A stretch of 64,000 nt of DNA from an uncultured Bacteroidales bacterium. GTDB lineage: Bacteria > Bacteroidota > Bacteroidia > Bacteroidales > UBA932. The position numbers were made by a program, and so were the translations under genes. The notes under the pieces were generated by a model, which ran no database searches, was not told the origin of the DNA, and worked only from the letters and a program-made list of their open reading frames with translations. Below, one piece after another: positions 10,730 to 19,890 of this stretch (the first letter of the stretch is position 1; each line of letters opens with the position of its first letter). The stretch is from NCBI GenBank assembly GCA_944326245.1, contig CALVDF010000001.1:62001-126000 (forward strand). Direction: 5' to 3'.

Positions 10730-13447
10730 ATGTCAAACAAAAGAGTTTATTTCTTTGGAGGAAAAGAGGCCGAAGGAAACGGTTCTATGAGAAACCTCTT
10801 AGGCGGTAAAGGCGCGAACCTCGCCGAAATGTGTACACTCGGAATGCCTGTACCCGCAGGATTCACCATTACCACCGAATGCTGCACCGAGTATTACAAT
10901 CTGGGATGCAAATATCCAGCAGATCTGGAAAAAGAAGTCAATGACGCTCTGTCACGTGCGGAAAACATGATGGGCCGCAAATTCGGGGACAAGGACAACC
11001 CTCTCCTCGTATCCTGCCGTTCAGGTGCCCGCTCGTCCATGCCTGGAATGATGGAGACAGTCCTCAACATAGGTCTTTGTTCAGCGACCATACCCGGTAT
11101 GATCGCCAAGACCCAAAACCCGCGTTTCGTTTACGATGCATACCGCCGTCTGATCATGATGTACTCGGACGTCGTAATGGAAAAGGCTGAAGGCATAGAG
11201 CCGGCAGAAGGACAGGGAATAAGGGTCCAGCTTGACAGAATGCTCGGAGATCTGAAAGCTAAAAAGGGCTACAAGAGCGACACGGACCTTACCGAAGAAG
11301 ACCTCAAACAGCTCTGCGCTGATTTCAAAGTACGTGTCAAACAGGTTCTCGGCAAAGAATTCCCTGACAACGCATATGAGCAGCTTTGGGGAGGCATCGG
11401 AGCCGTATTCAAATCGTGGAACGGAAAAAGGGCCATCGCCTACCGCCGTATCGAAGGTATACCCGATGACTGGGGAACCGCTGTAAACGTACAGGCAATG
11501 GTATTCGGCAACATGGGCGACAATTCCGCAACAGGTGTCGCATTCTCACGCAACCCCGCTACAGGAGAAAACAAGTTCTACGGTGAGTGGCTTATCAACG
11601 CCCAGGGCGAAGATGTGGTTGCAGGTATCCGCACCCCCAACCCTCTGAACGAGGCTACCAAGAACGAGCACAACAGGAATCTTGCTTCCCTTGAGACAGC
11701 AATGCCTGAGGTATACAAGGAACTGGATGAAATCCAGAACCGCCTTGAAGAACATTTCAAGGACATGCAGGATATTGAATTCACGATTCAGGACGGCAAG
11801 CTATGGATGCTCCAGTGCCGCGTCGGCAAGAGAACAGGACTGGCAGCCCTCAACATGGCCATGGATATGCTCCATGAAGGCCTTATAGATGAGAAGACAG
11901 CCGTCATGAGAGTCGCTCCCAACCAGCTGGACGAACTCCTCCACCCTATTCTCAACCCTGCTTCAGAAAAGAAAGCGACTGTAATAGCACAGGGACTTCC
12001 CGCAGGCCCCGGCGGTTCTGTCGGGAAAATCGTATTTACCGCTGAAGACGCTGTTGCTGCCGCAAAGGACAAGGAAAAAGTCATTCTGGTACGTGAAGAG
12101 ACCAACCCTGAAGATGTGGAAGGCATGCGTGCCGCCGACGGTCTGCTTACTGCCCGCGGAGGTATGACCTCACACGCTGCCCTTGTAGCCCGCGGATGGG
12201 GAAAATGCTGTATCGTAGGATGTGATGCACTCCACATAAACCTTGAAAAGAAGATACTCACCATCAACGGCAAGACTTATAAGGAAGGAGACGTATTCTC
12301 TCTCAACGGTTCAAAAGGATTCGTATATGATGTACCGGTTGAGACCATGGATGCATCGGAGAATCCCCGTTTCGTAGAATATATGGCACTTGTGGACAAA
12401 TACCGTAAACTGGGAGTCCGTACCAATGCCGACACCCCTGAAGATGCGGCACGTGCCCTTTCATTCGGAGCGGAAGGCATCGGCCTGTTCAGGATTGAAC
12501 ACATGTTCTACGGAGCACATTCGGAAGAGCCCCTTTCCAAGCTGCGCAAGATGATCCTCTCAAAGACCGCCGAAGAGAGGAAGGCAGCTCTTGCAGAACT
12601 GGAGCCGTACATCAAGCAGGCTGTAAAAGCGACCATGAAAGTCATGGACGGCAAGCCTGTAACTTTCCGTCTGCTTGACCCCCCTCTTCATGAATTCGTT
12701 CCTCAGACACCCGAAAAAGAGGCAGAGCTTGCCAAGGAGCTTGGTGTCACCATCAACGATATCCAGAAACGGGGAGAAAGCCTCCACGAAGTCAATCCTA
12801 TGATGGGACACCGTGGAGTACGTCTGGGCATCACCTATCCTGAAATAAGCGAAACCCAGTTCCGCGCGATCTTCGAGGCTACTGCAGAACTTATCAAAGA
12901 AGGCCTGAATCCCAAGCCTGAAATCATGATCCCTGTCACAATCATCGTACGTGAGCTTGACTTCGAGAAGAAGATCTGCGACCGCGTCCACGACGAGGTG
13001 GAGAAAGCAACCGGAGTCACAATCAACTACCTCTACGGTACCATGATTGAAATTCCTAGGGCAGCACTGCTTGCCAACTTCATGGCCAAGACAGCCCAGT
13101 TCTTCTCCTTCGGAACCAACGACCTTACCCAGATGACCTTCGGATTCTCACGCGATGACATAGGATCATTCATGGGTGACTACCTGTCCAACAAACTCCT
13201 CGATGCCGACCCGTTCCAGACAATAGACGTCGAGTCCGTCGGCAAGCTGCTTGAGATAGGTGTCCAGGGCGGACGCAGCACCAACCCCAACCTGAAGGTC
13301 GGCATATGCGGAGAGCACGGCGGTGATCCGGCATCCGTAGAGTTCTGCAACAAAATCGGCATGAACTATGTTTCCTGCTCTCCTTTCAGAGTGCCCATAG
13401 CACGTCTTGCAGCCGCACAGGCAGCTATCAAGGCTGAAAGAGAGTAA
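10730..13447 (+). CDS. ppdK: Pyruvate, phosphate dikinase
   Basis: 905 residues, close to the usual ~875-900. It interconverts pyruvate + ATP + Pi with PEP + AMP + PPi in the cytoplasm; in anaerobes it often works with PPi in glycolysis. N-terminal ATP-grasp domain (VYFFGGKEAEG, LGGKGANLAEM), central swivelling domain with catalytic His482 in GGMTSHAALVARG, and C-terminal PEP/pyruvate barrel containing GICGEHGGDP with the acid/base Cys. It has its own promoter and a strong terminator. Together with pckA at 51.6 kb it covers the PEP node. Confidence 0.98.
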   Translation: MSNKRVYFFGGKEAEGNGSMRNLLGGKGANLAEMCTLGMPVPAGFTITTECCTEYYNLGCKYPADLEKEVNDALSRAENMMGRKFGDKDNPLLVSCRSGARSSMPGMMETVLNIGLCSATIPGMIAKTQNPRFVYDAYRRLIMMYSDVVMEKAEGIEPAEGQGIRVQLDRMLGDLKAKKGYKSDTDLTEEDLKQLCADFKVRVKQVLGKEFPDNAYEQLWGGIGAVFKSWNGKRAIAYRRIEGIPDDWGTAVNVQAMVFGNMGDNSATGVAFSRNPATGENKFYGEWLINAQGEDVVAGIRTPNPLNEATKNEHNRNLASLETAMPEVYKELDEIQNRLEEHFKDMQDIEFTIQDGKLWMLQCRVGKRTGLAALNMAMDMLHEGLIDEKTAVMRVAPNQLDELLHPILNPASEKKATVIAQGLPAGPGGSVGKIVFTAEDAVAAAKDKEKVILVREETNPEDVEGMRAADGLLTARGGMTSHAALVARGWGKCCIVGCDALHINLEKKILTINGKTYKEGDVFSLNGSKGFVYDVPVETMDASENPRFVEYMALVDKYRKLGVRTNADTPEDAARALSFGAEGIGLFRIEHMFYGAHSEEPLSKLRKMILSKTAEERKAALAELEPYIKQAVKATMKVMDGKPVTFRLLDPPLHEFVPQTPEKEAELAKELGVTINDIQKRGESLHEVNPMMGHRGVRLGITYPEISETQFRAIFEATAELIKEGLNPKPEIMIPVTIIVRELDFEKKICDRVHDEVEKATGVTINYLYGTMIEIPRAALLANFMAKTAQFFSFGTNDLTQMTFGFSRDDIGSFMGDYLSNKLLDADPFQTIDVESVGKLLEIGVQGGRSTNPNLKVGICGEHGGDPASVEFCNKIGMNYVSCSPFRVPIARLAAAQAAIKAERE

Positions 13448-13470
13448 TTTTCATACGAAACTGATACCTG

Positions 13471-13505
13471 AGCCGTTCCGGATTACATTCGGGACGGCTT
13501 TTTTA
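13471..13505 (+). terminator. Terminator after ppdK
   Basis: Stem AGCCGTTCC/GGGACGGCT (one G-T pair) around an 11-nt loop, followed by TTTTTT. It begins 24 bp after the ppdK stop. The remaining ~175 bp before the next gene is AT-rich with no gene; a weak -7-like CATATTTG occurs near 13626. Confidence 0.9.
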
Positions 13506-13679
13506 TACAATATTCTCAAATCTTTATTGGGAATAATCAGGATTATTCGTAACTTGCAGAAAATTACAAGTCCATTTCAGATAAACGGAAATATCATCGG
13601 AAGATGTCACAAAAAATTTTTTCAGCATATTTGAATTGGATTTCAAAACAGTATGGACCGAAACAATAAACATCTGAAT

Positions 13680-14147
13680 ATGAAAAAATTTTTCTTGATT
13701 CTACTCAGCATTTCAATCTGCATTCCAGTTCTGGGACAGGGTAAACTAATCGAAAGCAGCGCAGACAAGCGCCCGTTATGGATCAAACGTGACGTCGACC
13801 GCTATGATGTCATGAAAGTCGTCCAGGAAAGCACCATAAGTCTCAATGATGCCAGGAACAAGGCATTCGAAGAACTTACAAATTTTGCGACCAATGCAAT
13901 CACCACTTACGTGCTTAGGACCCATGTTGAAGGTGCCGATGCGGCACAGATCAGGGAGAAGGTTGCCAATTCCCAGTATATCAAGAATATCTCTGAGTTA
14001 ACATCAATTCAGACTTACTGGGAGCACCGCCTTGTCAAGAAACAGAATGTATACTATTACTACATACTTTACAATTTCAACGACACCGAAAAGAAAAAGG
14101 TAGCCCTCGAAATCAATATGGAGGACTTCCAGTCAAAACTCGAATAA
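13680..14147 (+). CDS. Secreted protein with LPP20-like domain (first gene of a four-gene secreted operon)
   Basis: 155 residues from the ATG at 13680, chosen because it begins a clean signal peptide (MKKFFLILLSISICIPVLG, cut before Q); an in-frame ATG at 13653 would add nine polar residues. The mature part begins like LPP20/FlgP-family domains: a KRPLWI segment, then DARNKAFEELTNFAT, and near the end YWEHRLVKKQNVYYYYILY. The same three landmarks recur in the gene at 15619 (PEWVNAV, EEAKAAVIENVKKQIA, YWEKRYYRSSGRYEYFYAVKY), so the two share a domain. No lipobox is present, so it is probably soluble in the periplasm. Function unknown. The next gene starts 21 bp downstream. Confidence 0.75.
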   Translation: MKKFFLILLSISICIPVLGQGKLIESSADKRPLWIKRDVDRYDVMKVVQESTISLNDARNKAFEELTNFATNAITTYVLRTHVEGADAAQIREKVANSQYIKNISELTSIQTYWEHRLVKKQNVYYYYILYNFNDTEKKKVALEINMEDFQSKLE

Positions 14148-14168
14148 CATATCACAACACCGACGATT

Positions 14169-15134
14169 ATGAGGAAGCTAACACTTTCACTGGCACTCCT
14201 TTTCATAACCACATTACTTTCAGGACAGGCCAAGAAGCCTGTCATAATGGTGATTCCAAGCGATGCATACTGCAACCGCATGGGATTTGTCACTACATAT
14301 GAGGATGCGGACGGAAATGCTCTTTCAACACCGGATTACAGCAAGGCTTTTCTTTCAGACGAAAATCTCCGTCTTGCGATATCCGAACTCTCTGCCATAA
14401 TGGCGCAGAGAGGGTTCCCGCTCAAGGACCTCGAACAGACACTCAAGAATCTGGAGACCCAGCAGACCGAAGCTGCACTTTTCATGGGCTCAGGCGGAGG
14501 TACCATTACTGAATCACCGCTGGACCGGATCAAGAGGACGGCTAAGGCTGATATAATCATGGACCTGGACTTCAGCGTCAAGACACGCGGGCCACAGAAA
14601 TACATCTCGTTCAACCTCCGTGGTGTAGATGCCTATACAGGGAAAGTGATCACTGCGGTATCCGGTGACGGAAGTCCGTCCACCGCCGCAACGGTAGGAA
14701 TCCTGCTGGAAGAGGCCGTACTCAATTACATGGATTCCTTCAATGCAGCCCTTCAAGGACACTTTGACGACATGTTCACCAACGGCAGGGAAGTGACTGT
14801 TTCCATCAGAATGACAGAAAACTGTCCCATCACCATGAACGATGAAGTCGAATTCCTCGGAGAGACAGTCCTGCTCTCGGACGTACTTGACTACTGGATG
14901 GATGAAAATACAGTAAACCACAGATTTTCAAGAGCTGCGGCAGGAGACTACTTCGTAGACTACGAACAGGTACGCATCCCTCTGTACAAGACTGTACTCG
15001 GCAAGGAAAGGGCCATTGATACCAGAGCGTTTGCAATGGATCTTGCCAGATTTCTGAACAGGGAACCGTTCAATCTCCCTTACAAAATAAACGAACGTGG
15101 CCTTGGCAGTGTCTGGATTGTACTTGGAGACTGA
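14169..15134 (+). CDS. Secreted protein, DUF6175-like
   Basis: 321 residues with an N-terminal signal peptide (MRKLTLSLALLFITTLLSG, cut near Q20). The mature start KKPVIMVIPSDAYC, the PLKDLEQTLKNLE segment, the ESPLDRIKRTAKADIIMDLDF block, HFDDMFTNGREV, and the ending GLGSVWIVLGD agree with what I remember of the Bacteroidota family DUF6175; this is from memory and was not searched. The early strand (IMVIPSD), the long helix, and the KADIIMDLDFSV strand suggest a fold like the nucleotide-free CsgG/LpoB/TolB-N type, which is only an inference. It sits between an LPP20-like gene (21 bp upstream) and a small secreted protein (20 bp downstream), clearly in one operon. Confidence 0.75.
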   Translation: MRKLTLSLALLFITTLLSGQAKKPVIMVIPSDAYCNRMGFVTTYEDADGNALSTPDYSKAFLSDENLRLAISELSAIMAQRGFPLKDLEQTLKNLETQQTEAALFMGSGGGTITESPLDRIKRTAKADIIMDLDFSVKTRGPQKYISFNLRGVDAYTGKVITAVSGDGSPSTAATVGILLEEAVLNYMDSFNAALQGHFDDMFTNGREVTVSIRMTENCPITMNDEVEFLGETVLLSDVLDYWMDENTVNHRFSRAAAGDYFVDYEQVRIPLYKTVLGKERAIDTRAFAMDLARFLNREPFNLPYKINERGLGSVWIVLGD

Positions 15135-15154
15135 AACAAAATCACATTATTACC

Positions 15155-15610
15155 ATGAAAAGATTTCTCTCAATTGCCGCATTGACATTTTTTTCCATTA
15201 TCATGGCATCCGCACAGGAACGGCTGACAATAAGTGTCGATGCCCCAGAAGGCCTGGAGCAGGAGAATGCGGTCACGACACTGACCTCCAACCTCAGGCA
15301 GGCACTGGTCCTGAATGACGCAGCATCGGACGGAAGCCGTTTTGTACTTCAGACACAAGTCGCAATCCTCTCGACCGACATTACACGGACTGCTCCCTCA
15401 ATGTTCGTAACTGAACTGGAAATATCCCTGGCGGTCAAAGACACGGTATCCCACGATATCCTCAGCCAGACATCTTTTACCGTAAAAGGTATATCCGACA
15501 ATGAAAAATCATCCATCATGGATGCAGTCAGGAAAGTAAAGGCCCGTGATCCAAAACTCAGGACACTCATCAACCAGGCCAAGCAGTATTTTGAAGAACA
15601 TATATACTGA
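15155..15610 (+). CDS. Small secreted protein of unknown function (third gene of secreted operon)
   Basis: 151 residues with signal peptide MKRFLSIAALTFFSIIMASA, cut before Q. The mature domain alternates strands and helices: RLTISVDAP, a helix covering the LTSNLRQALVLND region, FVLQTQVAILSTD, EISLAVKDTV, TSFTVKGISDN, and a final amphipathic helix. That pattern, with a putative effector-like strand at the start, resembles LpoB/CsgG-type periplasmic domains but carries no diagnostic motif. The next gene starts 8 bp after its stop, so translation is probably coupled. I do not recognise a named family. Confidence 0.7.
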   Translation: MKRFLSIAALTFFSIIMASAQERLTISVDAPEGLEQENAVTTLTSNLRQALVLNDAASDGSRFVLQTQVAILSTDITRTAPSMFVTELEISLAVKDTVSHDILSQTSFTVKGISDNEKSSIMDAVRKVKARDPKLRTLINQAKQYFEEHIY

Positions 15611-15618
15611 TTCAGGAT

Positions 15619-17553
15619 ATGAAGACCATATTAAAATTATTTCCCGTTTTCCTACTCTCCGTTTCCTTTGCCATCAGTGCCCAGGCCCAGAAGCAGGACT
15701 ACAAGGTCGTAGACGCAAGTGCCAAAAGGATGCCGGAATGGGTCAATGCCGTTGAAAGGGACTATCTCAATGTTACGGCTACCGCCGGTGACATAGAAGA
15801 AGCCAAAGCTGCCGTAATCGAGAATGTCAAAAAACAGATTGCCCAGAGCATCGCGACACGCATAGTTGCAGAATCAAACCTGTCAACATCTGCCATACAG
15901 ACCGGAGACAGTTTCAACAAGACACAAAGTCTGGAATCATCCATACTTTCGCGTACCGCCAAGCTACCCTTCATCGGTGAAATATCCCTATCAAAAGCAT
16001 CTGATTATTACTGGGAAAAAAGATACTACCGTTCCAGCGGAAGATACGAATATTTCTATGCCGTCAAATATCCGTTCAGTGAATTCGAGATGAAGAAGCT
16101 CGTGACGGAATATCAGGAACATGACAAGGAACTAAATGACAGGATTGCAGAATACCAGAGCAACATCGACTTCATCGCCTCCATCGAAGAAATCGGAGAA
16201 ACACTGAATAGTCTCAGGGTATTCCTGTCTGAATTTGACACTCAGGATCCCCGCTACAACCTTGTGCAGGGAATTGCGAACAGATACCGTCAGCTGTACG
16301 ACCAGATTACGGTAGACTGGTTCCAGGAAAAAAAGGGTGTCGCAGTGGTAAATCTGTCACTTGCAGGAAGAAACATATCCACAAGCCAGAGACCACAGGT
16401 CAAGTCCAACTGCGCATCGCAGATATCCACCTCATACATAGGCAATTCATTAGTTATAGAATATAACGACGAATACTGCTACGATGACGATCAGAACTGG
16501 CTTGAAGTCCGTTTCCGTGCCGGCAACAAATACATAACCGAGAAAATATATTTCAGGAACAACGTGGACATATCCCTGACAGGAATTGTCTCCGATGCTT
16601 CGACAGGGCAGCCTGTAGCATACGCCCGCATAACCCTGATCCCAGGAGGCAAGACTGTCACCACTTCACGCAACGGGCTGTACGTATTCAACGACCTGCC
16701 TTCAGGGAACTATTCCCTACAGGCTACAGCTCACGGATACCTTGCATCCGAGACAGCTGCACAAGTGCATTCCGGATCTACAACCAGGACCGATATAAGC
16801 ATAATGCCTGACGGCACTGCAGGGAAAGAGCAACACACAGCCACGCAGCAACAGAAGGAGGAGCCTGCCGTTACAGGAAAGCCTGCTGTCCAAAGCCAGG
16901 AACCGGATCCAGGCCCGGACCCGCTCAATACAGTCCGCAACGGGCTGGCAGCATATTTCAGATTCAACAATACGACCAGAAGCGAAGTATCTGCAATCCA
17001 AGGCAATCCTGTGAATGCCCCGCAATACACAACCGACAGCAAAGACGGCACGCAGGCAATAGCCGTAAGTTCCATTGACGGCAGCCAGCTGTCTTTCCCC
17101 AAACAGCTCATTGCATATCCTTCCGGCAACTATAGCATAACATTTTGGATGAAAGGCTTTTCAAACGGCCATATCTGGTCTTTTGCCAATGGTAACTACA
17201 ACCAGAACTATCCCAAACTGGTCATATCCGAGGGTAAGTTCCGCCTGTACAACTTCAGGTTCGACAGGAAATCGTTCAACCATCCCGATCTGGACTACGG
17301 ATGGCATTTTATCGCCATAACAATGAGGACGGCTGACGGCAGGCACATCGCAAGCCTGTACATAGACGGAGTACTTACAGACAGCATACAGCTTGACGGA
17401 ACAAGTCAGGAAGCCGCGACAAAGTTCCTGCTCGGAGGTGCAAGCGAGTCCGGAGACAATGCAATAGACGCCTGCTTTGACAATTTGAGAGTCTACAGTT
17501 CCAGAGCACTGTCAGACCAGGAAGTTGCCCGGATATACATGTCGGAAAAATAA
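15619..17553 (+). CDS. Large secreted protein: LPP20-like domain, CarboxypepD_reg-like domain, LamG-like lectin domain
   Basis: 644 residues. A signal peptide (MKTILKLFPVFLLSVSFAIS..AQA) is followed by an LPP20-like domain (~30-170: PEWVNAV; AAVIENVKKQIAQSIATRIV; YWEKRYYRSS). Next come a helical/beta middle, a carboxypeptidase-regulatory-like Ig domain (~318-395: LTGIVSDASTGQPVAYARIT, then RNGLYVFNDLPSGNYSL), a low-complexity Gln/Pro/Glu linker (~398-435), and a C-terminal concanavalin/LamG-like domain (~440-640: YFRFNNTTRSE; ITFWMKGF; WHFIAITMRTADGR; DNLRVYSSRALSDQEV). The LamG domain suggests carbohydrate or protein binding outside the inner membrane. There is no lipobox and no type IX C-terminal signal I can recognise. 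It ends two bases before the convergent hydE stop. Confidence 0.85.
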   Translation: MKTILKLFPVFLLSVSFAISAQAQKQDYKVVDASAKRMPEWVNAVERDYLNVTATAGDIEEAKAAVIENVKKQIAQSIATRIVAESNLSTSAIQTGDSFNKTQSLESSILSRTAKLPFIGEISLSKASDYYWEKRYYRSSGRYEYFYAVKYPFSEFEMKKLVTEYQEHDKELNDRIAEYQSNIDFIASIEEIGETLNSLRVFLSEFDTQDPRYNLVQGIANRYRQLYDQITVDWFQEKKGVAVVNLSLAGRNISTSQRPQVKSNCASQISTSYIGNSLVIEYNDEYCYDDDQNWLEVRFRAGNKYITEKIYFRNNVDISLTGIVSDASTGQPVAYARITLIPGGKTVTTSRNGLYVFNDLPSGNYSLQATAHGYLASETAAQVHSGSTTRTDISIMPDGTAGKEQHTATQQQKEEPAVTGKPAVQSQEPDPGPDPLNTVRNGLAAYFRFNNTTRSEVSAIQGNPVNAPQYTTDSKDGTQAIAVSSIDGSQLSFPKQLIAYPSGNYSITFWMKGFSNGHIWSFANGNYNQNYPKLVISEGKFRLYNFRFDRKSFNHPDLDYGWHFIAITMRTADGRHIASLYIDGVLTDSIQLDGTSQEAATKFLLGGASESGDNAIDACFDNLRVYSSRALSDQEVARIYMSEK

Positions 17554-17555
17554 TA

Positions 17556-18617
17556 TCAGTGCCTCTTTCCGAAATGACGTGAATCTCCCCATCTGCCATA
17601 GCCGATGGGGATTTTCATTTCCGCCAGCTTTCTCTCCGTTCCGGATGATGAGATGGCGGCATCCTCCCCTATTCCCGGCTTGTTCTGATATATCTGATAT
17701 TCCTCACGCACTTCAGCAACTGTGAGGTTCGGCATAAGCACATTTGCTCCAGCCTTTATGGCCTTCTCCCTGCCATAGGGATCTATTGCCTGCATCGCTG
17801 TTGTCGCCGCTATGTTGATGTCAGGCATAAGAAGACGGAGAAGGGCCACCATCCTTATTGAGAGATCGAGTCTTTTCTCCTTTGGGACAAGCATTCCCCG
17901 GAAACGGTATAGAGGTGTATCCGAATGTTCCAGATATGGTCCCATTCCGCACATGTCTATATCCATACTCTTGAAGAAGAGCAGGTCATCTGCCAGATGG
18001 GCCGTGTTCTGGAACGGCAATCCTATCATCACACCTGTTCCTACCTGATATCCGCAAAGGCGCAGATCCCTGAGTGCCTGCAGCCTGTCATCGAAACTGT
18101 GGGTTGAGTCCACCGGGTGGATCTTTTCATACAGTTCCCTTGTAGAACTCTCTATTCGGAGAAGATACCTGTGCGCTCCTGCTTCAAACCATTCCCTATA
18201 CACTTCCAGGGGCTGCTCTCCCAACGAAAGGGTTATGCCCAGAGGCCATCTGCGCTTGATTTCACGCAATACAGACGTTATCTTGTCAATGAACACCCTA
18301 TCCCTTCTTTCCCCTCCCTGGATGACCATTGAACCATATCCTTCGTCATATGCGAATTCAGCTGCCTTGATTACCTCTTCCGACGACAGTTCATAACGGC
18401 CGGTCCGGTGATTGTCCCTGCGGATACCGCAATACAGACAATTCTTCCGGCATATATTCGATATTTCTACCAGCCCCCTGAGATATACCTCCTCCCCAAC
18501 TGTCGAGACCTTGGTCCTGTATGCCGTCTCGTACAGATATTGAATACGCGCGGGATCCTCCTCTTCAAGCCACTTGACAAGAGAATCACGATCCAGTTTC
18601 ATTTCCCGGTCATTCAT
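17556..18617 (-). CDS. hydE: [FeFe]-hydrogenase maturation radical SAM enzyme HydE
   Basis: 353 residues. HydE builds part of the dithiomethylamine-bridged diiron subcluster of [FeFe]-hydrogenase with HydF and HydG. The radical-SAM cluster motif is Cys56-x3-Cys60-x2-Cys63 (CRKNCLYC), followed by GIRRDN and the GYGSMVIQGGE block typical of the BioB/ThiH/HydE family. It overlaps hydF by 4 bp (ATGA), so hydF-hydE are cotranscribed and probably translationally coupled. Neither hydG nor a hydrogenase gene is in the window. Its stop faces the stop of the LamG-domain gene with a 2-bp gap. Confidence 0.93.
   Translation of the reverse strand: MNDREMKLDRDSLVKWLEEEDPARIQYLYETAYRTKVSTVGEEVYLRGLVEISNICRKNCLYCGIRRDNHRTGRYELSSEEVIKAAEFAYDEGYGSMVIQGGERRDRVFIDKITSVLREIKRRWPLGITLSLGEQPLEVYREWFEAGAHRYLLRIESSTRELYEKIHPVDSTHSFDDRLQALRDLRLCGYQVGTGVMIGLPFQNTAHLADDLLFFKSMDIDMCGMGPYLEHSDTPLYRFRGMLVPKEKRLDLSIRMVALLRLLMPDINIAATTAMQAIDPYGREKAIKAGANVLMPNLTVAEVREEYQIYQNKPGIGEDAAISSSGTERKLAEMKIPIGYGRWGDSRHFGKRH
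17586..17615 (+). terminator. Possible terminator of the four-gene secreted operon, lying inside the hydE 3' end
   Basis: TCCCCATC (17586-17593), a 10-nt loop, GATGGGGA (17604-17611), then TTTT. It is oriented to stop rightward transcripts from the LamG-domain gene, but its bases are also hydE codons. No other terminator candidate exists for that operon. Confidence 0.5.
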
Positions 18618-19828
18618 ACCGTCAGAGGTTTGAGGGCCCGTTGATAGATTCCTTTCATATAAGATATTGCCATCCCGTAATTTGTCACTGGGATACCGTT
18701 TTCAATAGCCGGCAGCAACCTGGAATGAAGCTGCCTGCGTGTTATCATGCACCCCCCGCACTGAACCACCAGAGCGTAGTCGGTCATAGGCCTGCCGATC
18801 CTGTCAAGTCCTCCGACTACATCAAATGTCAAGTCCTTGCCTGTTCTGCGCCTCATGAGGGCAGGGATCTTTACCCGTCCTATATCGTCGCATGAAGCAT
18901 GGTGCGAACATGACTCCAGAATAAGCACTCTATCTCCGTCCTTAAGCCTGTCGATCATAGGAGTACCTTCACAATACTTGTCAAAGCATCCCTTGCTGCG
19001 GGCAAGCAGCATGCTGAAACTTGTAAGAGGGACTTCTTCCGGAACTATAGCTGCTACCTCACTGAATGCCTGACTGTCCGTAACCGTCAGATCAAATGCC
19101 TCATGCTGTCCTCCTGCAGGAAAAAGTTCGGACAGCTGCTGCGGCTGCACTACTGAAACGATTGCCCCTATATCCAGGAGAGACCGTATCGCATTGACCT
19201 GAGGCAGGATGAGCCTGCCGGTAGGAGCCTCACTGTCTATGGGACACACCAGGAGTACCCTCTGTCCGGGAGATACGATACCGTCAAACATCGGCCTCTC
19301 CATCATGCGGGTACGCTCTGACAATGTACGAATCTCGTCGACAATGGCTTTCACAGAATCCTCACACCCGGGTCCGGAAGCCATGGCCGAAAACTCCATG
19401 CATTTGACCCCTGGATACAGCCCGGTCAGACGGTTCTGCATCCCCTGGGTCAACTTCGAAAGATCAGATTTGCCGTGGACCAGTACAACAGGAAGAGAAT
19501 ACCTTGCGAACAGATTCATCAACCTTTCCTCATCCTCACCGAATTCCTCCCCCGCAAACAGCAGAATAGCAAGATCTATCTGCCTGATTACCTCCTCGGT
19601 ACGCTCAACCCTCATCTCTCCAAGCTCACCACTGTCATCGATACCTGCCGTGTCGATAAGCACACATGGGCCCAGTCCGAAGATTTCCATCCTTTTGCGG
19701 ACCGGGTCGGTAGTAGTGCCGGGACGGTCTGATACTATCGCAACTTTCTGACCTACAATCGTGTTGATTAGTGACGACTTACCTGTATTGCGCCGTCCGA
19801 AAATACCTATGTTGATAGCTGTACTCAT
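18614..19828 (-). CDS. hydF: [FeFe]-hydrogenase maturation GTPase HydF
   Basis: 404 residues. HydF is the scaffold that receives the diiron precursor and loads it into HydA. The N-terminal GTPase has G1 GRRNTGKS (11-18), the DRPGTT switch, and DTAG (59-62). The C-terminal [4Fe-4S] ligands are visible as Cys307-x-His309 and Cys357-x2-Cys360. The residue before Cys357 is Gln where many homologues have His; this position is known to vary. Its own promoter lies in the 62-bp divergent region shared with the 19891 gene. hydE follows with a 4-bp overlap. Confidence 0.94.
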   Translation of the reverse strand: MSTAINIGIFGRRNTGKSSLINTIVGQKVAIVSDRPGTTTDPVRKRMEIFGLGPCVLIDTAGIDDSGELGEMRVERTEEVIRQIDLAILLFAGEEFGEDEERLMNLFARYSLPVVLVHGKSDLSKLTQGMQNRLTGLYPGVKCMEFSAMASGPGCEDSVKAIVDEIRTLSERTRMMERPMFDGIVSPGQRVLLVCPIDSEAPTGRLILPQVNAIRSLLDIGAIVSVVQPQQLSELFPAGGQHEAFDLTVTDSQAFSEVAAIVPEEVPLTSFSMLLARSKGCFDKYCEGTPMIDRLKDGDRVLILESCSHHASCDDIGRVKIPALMRRRTGKDLTFDVVGGLDRIGRPMTDYALVVQCGGCMITRRQLHSRLLPAIENGIPVTNYGMAISYMKGIYQRALKPLTV

Positions 19829-19849
19829 AATCTTGAATTTTCATGGGGA

Positions 19850-19857
19850 CAAAAATA
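19850..19857 (-). promoter_or_regulatory. -7 element of the hydF-hydE promoter
   Basis: The minus strand reads TATTTTTG, matching TAnnTTTG, 21 bp upstream of the hydF ATG. Confidence 0.6.
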
Positions 19858-19878
19858 TAAAATTTCAAAACAGTTTCT

Positions 19879-19886
19879 TATCTTTG
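19879..19886 (+). promoter_or_regulatory. -7 element abutting the start of the DUF6913-like gene
   Basis: TATCTTTG matches TAnnTTTG and ends only 4 bp before the ATG at 19891. The transcript would therefore have almost no leader. Confidence 0.6.
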
Positions 19887-19890
19887 GCGG

